Program-made: the position numbers and the translations under genes
Source of the DNA: Glaciibacter superstes DSM 21135
GTDB lineage: Bacteria; Actinomycetota; Actinomycetes; Actinomycetales; Microbacteriaceae
Direction of reading: 5' to 3'
Assembly: GCF_000421145.1 (NCBI RefSeq)
Contig: NZ_ATWH01000004.1
Location: 1-64,000, forward strand
DNA: 64,000 nucleotides
Part shown: piece after piece, positions 61,417-64,000 of the stretch
How positions within the stretch are numbered: the stretch's first letter is position 1
Layout: each line of letters begins with the position of its first letter
Notes under the pieces: generated by a model
The model's database searches: none
What the model was told of the DNA's origin: nothing
What the model saw: the letters and a program-made list of their open reading frames with translations, nothing else

Positions 61417-64000
61417 CTAAACGCCGGGCGGGGCCGGAGGGTCGCCGCTCGCTGCATCGCTGCGCCCCATTGCCGTCATTGCGAGGCGTGCGAGGTCGAT
61501 CCGATTTGAGGTGCCGGTCTTACGCAGCAGGTTGGAGATGTGCGAACTCACGGTCTTTTCACTGATCACGAGAGAGCGCGCGATTTCGCCGTAGGTGCGG
61601 CCGGCGATGACATGGTCCAGAATCTCGCGTTCACGAACGGTCAACTCGGCGAGCTCTCCTGTGGGCTTCGACGCGAGTACCGCCGCATGGGTGAAGACAC
61701 CGATGGGGATCCGCGCGCTCAACGCGAGCGCTTCGAGTTCGCGTTCGATGGGCCGTGCCTCGAGTACGCGGGCGAGCGCAAGACCTCGACGAAGAATGGA
61801 TGCTGCCGGCTCGCGGTGATGCCCGTGCAGAAGCAGCGCCTCAGCACCACGCCAGCACGCGTATACCTCCTCCCAGGCGAGCATCGCGGTGCGGCAGGCA
61901 TCCGCCGCTCGCACCCACTGCAGGTCGTTCTCCAAGACCTGGCGGGCGCGGCCGACCTCGGCCAGGTACATATCTTCCAGAGCGGATATTTGAAGGTCCC
62001 AGAGCTCGGTCGACTCACCGAAGTCTCTGATCACATGCGGAAATCGAGTCAGCAGGTCGTCGACGCGCGCGAGGAGGACGGCCGTGTCCCACCCGGCGTC
62101 CCTGCACTCCTGCACCTGGTCGGCCAGGGCACGAGACGCCAACGGCATCAGCCATTCGCACATCGTCGGCGGTACGCCGGGTGAGTTCGCGCCAGCCATC
62201 GCCGCATCGAAGGCGGCCGCCGGGTCCTTCGCAGCCAGGAGCACCTCAGCGCGGTTCGCGTCGAAAGTGAAATTGAGAAAGCCCGAGCTCTCCTCGAACA
62301 ACTCGTCGGCGCGAGCCAAATGGGCCTGTGCCTCCTCCACGCGCCCCTGCCAGGCGGCGAGCCGAGCGGCAGCCAATCGCGCGCTGACGTCGGCGAACGG
62401 TCCGGGATCTGAACCGAGCGCGACCCTCAGCCGGCTCAGGCACTCCCGCCATTCGCCGATCGCGAGCCAGCTGCTGGCTTCGTCGGCCGACAGCATCGCG
62501 ATGTACGCATGCGGGCCGCCCAACTCAGCCAGCTGCTCCCTCCGCATCCGGAGGTGATCCGCATACGTCCCGCTCGACCACATCTCCAGCGCATTGGCTT
62601 CCCACAGCGTGGCGTGGCAGTAGGCCCAGTAGTCGCGGGCCAGGGCGGCCGCCGCCACGGCCGCCGTCGCGAATGAAAGCGCCTGTTGGCTCTGGCCCGC
62701 AATGAATACCACCATGGAGTTGGCTGACAACGCGTACGACAGCGCACGAGGGTTGCCTGCTGCCTGCGCCAGGGCCAGCGCGCGATGCGCGTTTTCGGCG
62801 GCATCCGCGTCGTCCTGCCAGATCCCGGCGTGGGCCAGCTCGGCCAGGGCGAGGGCATGCTGCCAGCTCGCGGGCTCCACACCAGAGAGCCGCACGGCCT
62901 CCCGCATGTCGTCTGGCGAGAGAAATGAGCGGCCGGTCGAGAACCGCAAATGCATACGGCGAACCATCAGCTCGGCCACGAGCAATGGTTGTGTGCCGGG
63001 GTCGGAGCGCTCAAGCAACGCATCGACCGCTCGGAGCTCCTCTTCGTGAGCCCCAGCGGCGCCGGCTGCGGCGGCGAGACGCGTCAAGAGCTCCTGCGTG
63101 CTCTGATCGGCCGTGGAGAGCGCGGGCCTCAGATCGGCAGCTCGACGCAGAAGGCGCAACATCTCAGCAGTTGCGCCGGCCGACTCCGCGGCATCGGCGG
63201 CGCGGATCGCCCAGCGGTAAGCCTCTGCGTGGTGACCAGCCCGAAATTGATGTTCTGCCACCGCTACCATTGTCTCGACGGCCGGCACGGCGGCATCCGT
63301 CACCCGCTTCTCGAAATGGCGGGCGAATGCGGAATGCCAGCGTTCGCGATCGACGTCGTTCATGGTCTGCTCGAGCACTTCCGCTGTCAACGGGTGGTGG
63401 AACCAATAGCGGCCATCGCGTGCCGCATCGAGCAGTCCCGCGTCGACCGCCTCCCCCAGGAGCGGCACGACGTGCTCGGCGCCGAGGGTGCTGCCTGTCA
63501 CGTCGGTGAGGTCACCAGCGGTGAGCGGGCCGCCGCCGACGGCCAGCGTTCTGGTCAGCTCTCGGGTGGGTGACGACAGGCGGCGCCACGATTGCAACAC
63601 GGCGGATCTCAGGTCGGGCGGCAGATCGGGCGGCAGATGCCGCGTATTCGGGGTGAGGTCATTCACCACGAGCCGGTTGAGGTAGGGGTTTCCACGCGTG
63701 TGCGTGAAGACATCTTCCACCAGCGATTGATGCGGAGGTGCACCCAGCAGGTGAGAGAGTTGCTCACCGGTGGCGGCACGATCGAGCGGATCAAGCGTCA
63801 GTTGTTCGTTTCGGGGCAGTCGACGGATGTCGGCCAGCCAGTTCTGCAACGGGTGGCCGCCGCTCACCTCGCCGCTGCGGATCGTGACGACCACCGCGAG
63901 GCCACGTTCGGCCGGCCCGGCCAGGAGGTAGGTCAACACATCGAGGGTGCTCTGGTCAGTCCAGTGCAGGTCGTCGATCACCAGAACCACAAGCCGATCG
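61417..64000 (-). CDS. LuxR-family regulator with AAA-type ATPase domain (LAL-like), N-terminus off window
   Basis: The visible 861 codons start within the ATPase domain at RLVVLVIDDLHWTDQST (Walker B) and run through a long helical repeat region to a C-terminal LuxR helix-turn-helix (TVREREILDHVIAGRTYGEI then SEKTVSSHISNLLRKTG, about 60-20 residues from the end). Walker A must lie beyond position 64000. Such large regulators sense a small molecule through the repeat region and activate transcription. It is read toward the ABC exporter, ten bases apart, and may control it. Confidence 0.92.
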   Translation of the reverse strand, partial: DRLVVLVIDDLHWTDQSTLDVLTYLLAGPAERGLAVVVTIRSGEVSGGHPLQNWLADIRRLPRNEQLTLDPLDRAATGEQLSHLLGAPPHQSLVEDVFTHTRGNPYLNRLVVNDLTPNTRHLPPDLPPDLRSAVLQSWRRLSSPTRELTRTLAVGGGPLTAGDLTDVTGSTLGAEHVVPLLGEAVDAGLLDAARDGRYWFHHPLTAEVLEQTMNDVDRERWHSAFARHFEKRVTDAAVPAVETMVAVAEHQFRAGHHAEAYRWAIRAADAAESAGATAEMLRLLRRAADLRPALSTADQSTQELLTRLAAAAGAAGAHEEELRAVDALLERSDPGTQPLLVAELMVRRMHLRFSTGRSFLSPDDMREAVRLSGVEPASWQHALALAELAHAGIWQDDADAAENAHRALALAQAAGNPRALSYALSANSMVVFIAGQSQQALSFATAAVAAAALARDYWAYCHATLWEANALEMWSSGTYADHLRMRREQLAELGGPHAYIAMLSADEASSWLAIGEWRECLSRLRVALGSDPGPFADVSARLAAARLAAWQGRVEEAQAHLARADELFEESSGFLNFTFDANRAEVLLAAKDPAAAFDAAMAGANSPGVPPTMCEWLMPLASRALADQVQECRDAGWDTAVLLARVDDLLTRFPHVIRDFGESTELWDLQISALEDMYLAEVGRARQVLENDLQWVRAADACRTAMLAWEEVYACWRGAEALLLHGHHREPAASILRRGLALARVLEARPIERELEALALSARIPIGVFTHAAVLASKPTGELAELTVREREILDHVIAGRTYGEIARSLVISEKTVSSHISNLLRKTGTSNRIDLARLAMTAMGRSDAASGDPPAPPGV

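Noticed and set aside
59941..61509. Plus-strand frame of 522 codons opposite the ABC exporter
   Set aside because: Antisense shadow; the exporter on the minus strand has both Walker motifs and a signature.

Overview
The window looks like chromosome of a high-GC actinobacterium, most likely Microbacteriaceae or a close relative. The evidence is GTG/TTG starts after purine-rich ribosome binding sites, ATGA/TAATG-coupled operons, a class Ib nrdHIEF cluster with NrdR boxes, araBDA with a ChvE/GguAB-type importer, SoxR with a textbook operator, and a cystathionine beta-synthase/gamma-synthase pair. No rRNA, tRNA or CRISPR array was seen.

Layout. (1) 1-7.2 kb is a sugar locus: a LacI regulator, an ABC importer (binding protein plus two permeases), an NAD-dependent epimerase-like protein and an aldo/keto reductase. 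Two near-identical operators sit in the divergent gap. The sucrose phosphorylase behind lacI is cut short by an IS110-family element at the window edge. (2) 7.2-13.7 kb is a decayed zone. It holds a duplicated fragment of a citryl-CoA-lyase-like gene (intact copy at 22.5 kb) and a 480-aa HEPN-like protein followed by the first codons of a PHP/TrlF-like protein, which may be a broken two-gene defence module. It also holds a four-carbon acid sugar operon in which only the kinase is intact, and remnants of IS3, IS30 and IS110 transposases. (3) 13.8-36.2 kb is a coherent catabolic island. It encodes three family III CoA-transferases, an acyl-CoA dehydrogenase, three MaoC hydratases and three different carbon-carbon lyases (CitE-like, citryl-CoA-lyase-like, HMG-CoA-lyase-like). 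MmgE/PrpD, an SDR, an MBL hydrolase, an SCP2-like protein, an alpha/beta hydrolase, an acyl-CoA synthetase, a full LivKHMGF importer and two FCD-type GntR regulators complete it. (4) 36.2-64 kb has a more housekeeping character: nrdHIEF, an AbiEi-like protein, the arabinose cluster, an MFS pump with SoxR, an arabinose-type LacI regulator, an APC permease, metB/cbs, DUF3105 and DUF305 membrane proteins, an ABC exporter and the C-terminal part of a LuxR/ATPase regulator that runs off the window.

How the genes work together. The island in (3) can be read as import, CoA activation, dehydrogenation or hydration, then retro-Claisen or retro-aldol cleavage of a branched C5/C6 (or alkyl-substituted) dicarboxylate. 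The MaoC-CitE-CoA-transferase-PrpD run matches itaconate/citramalyl-CoA logic. The CoA-transferase that diverges from GntR-HMG-lyase matches 3-hydroxy-3-methylglutarate logic. Four copies of the ATTGCAT-NCAAT motif around the second GntR gene and upstream of livK suggest that importer and pathway are co-regulated. The true substrate is not visible in the sequence.

The most distinctive non-coding features are a perfect 42-bp palindrome present twice, bracketing the arabinose locus, a 24-bp tandem duplication carrying the GntR ribosome binding site, and a SoxR-type 19-bp-spacer promoter whose start would give a leaderless MFS mRNA.
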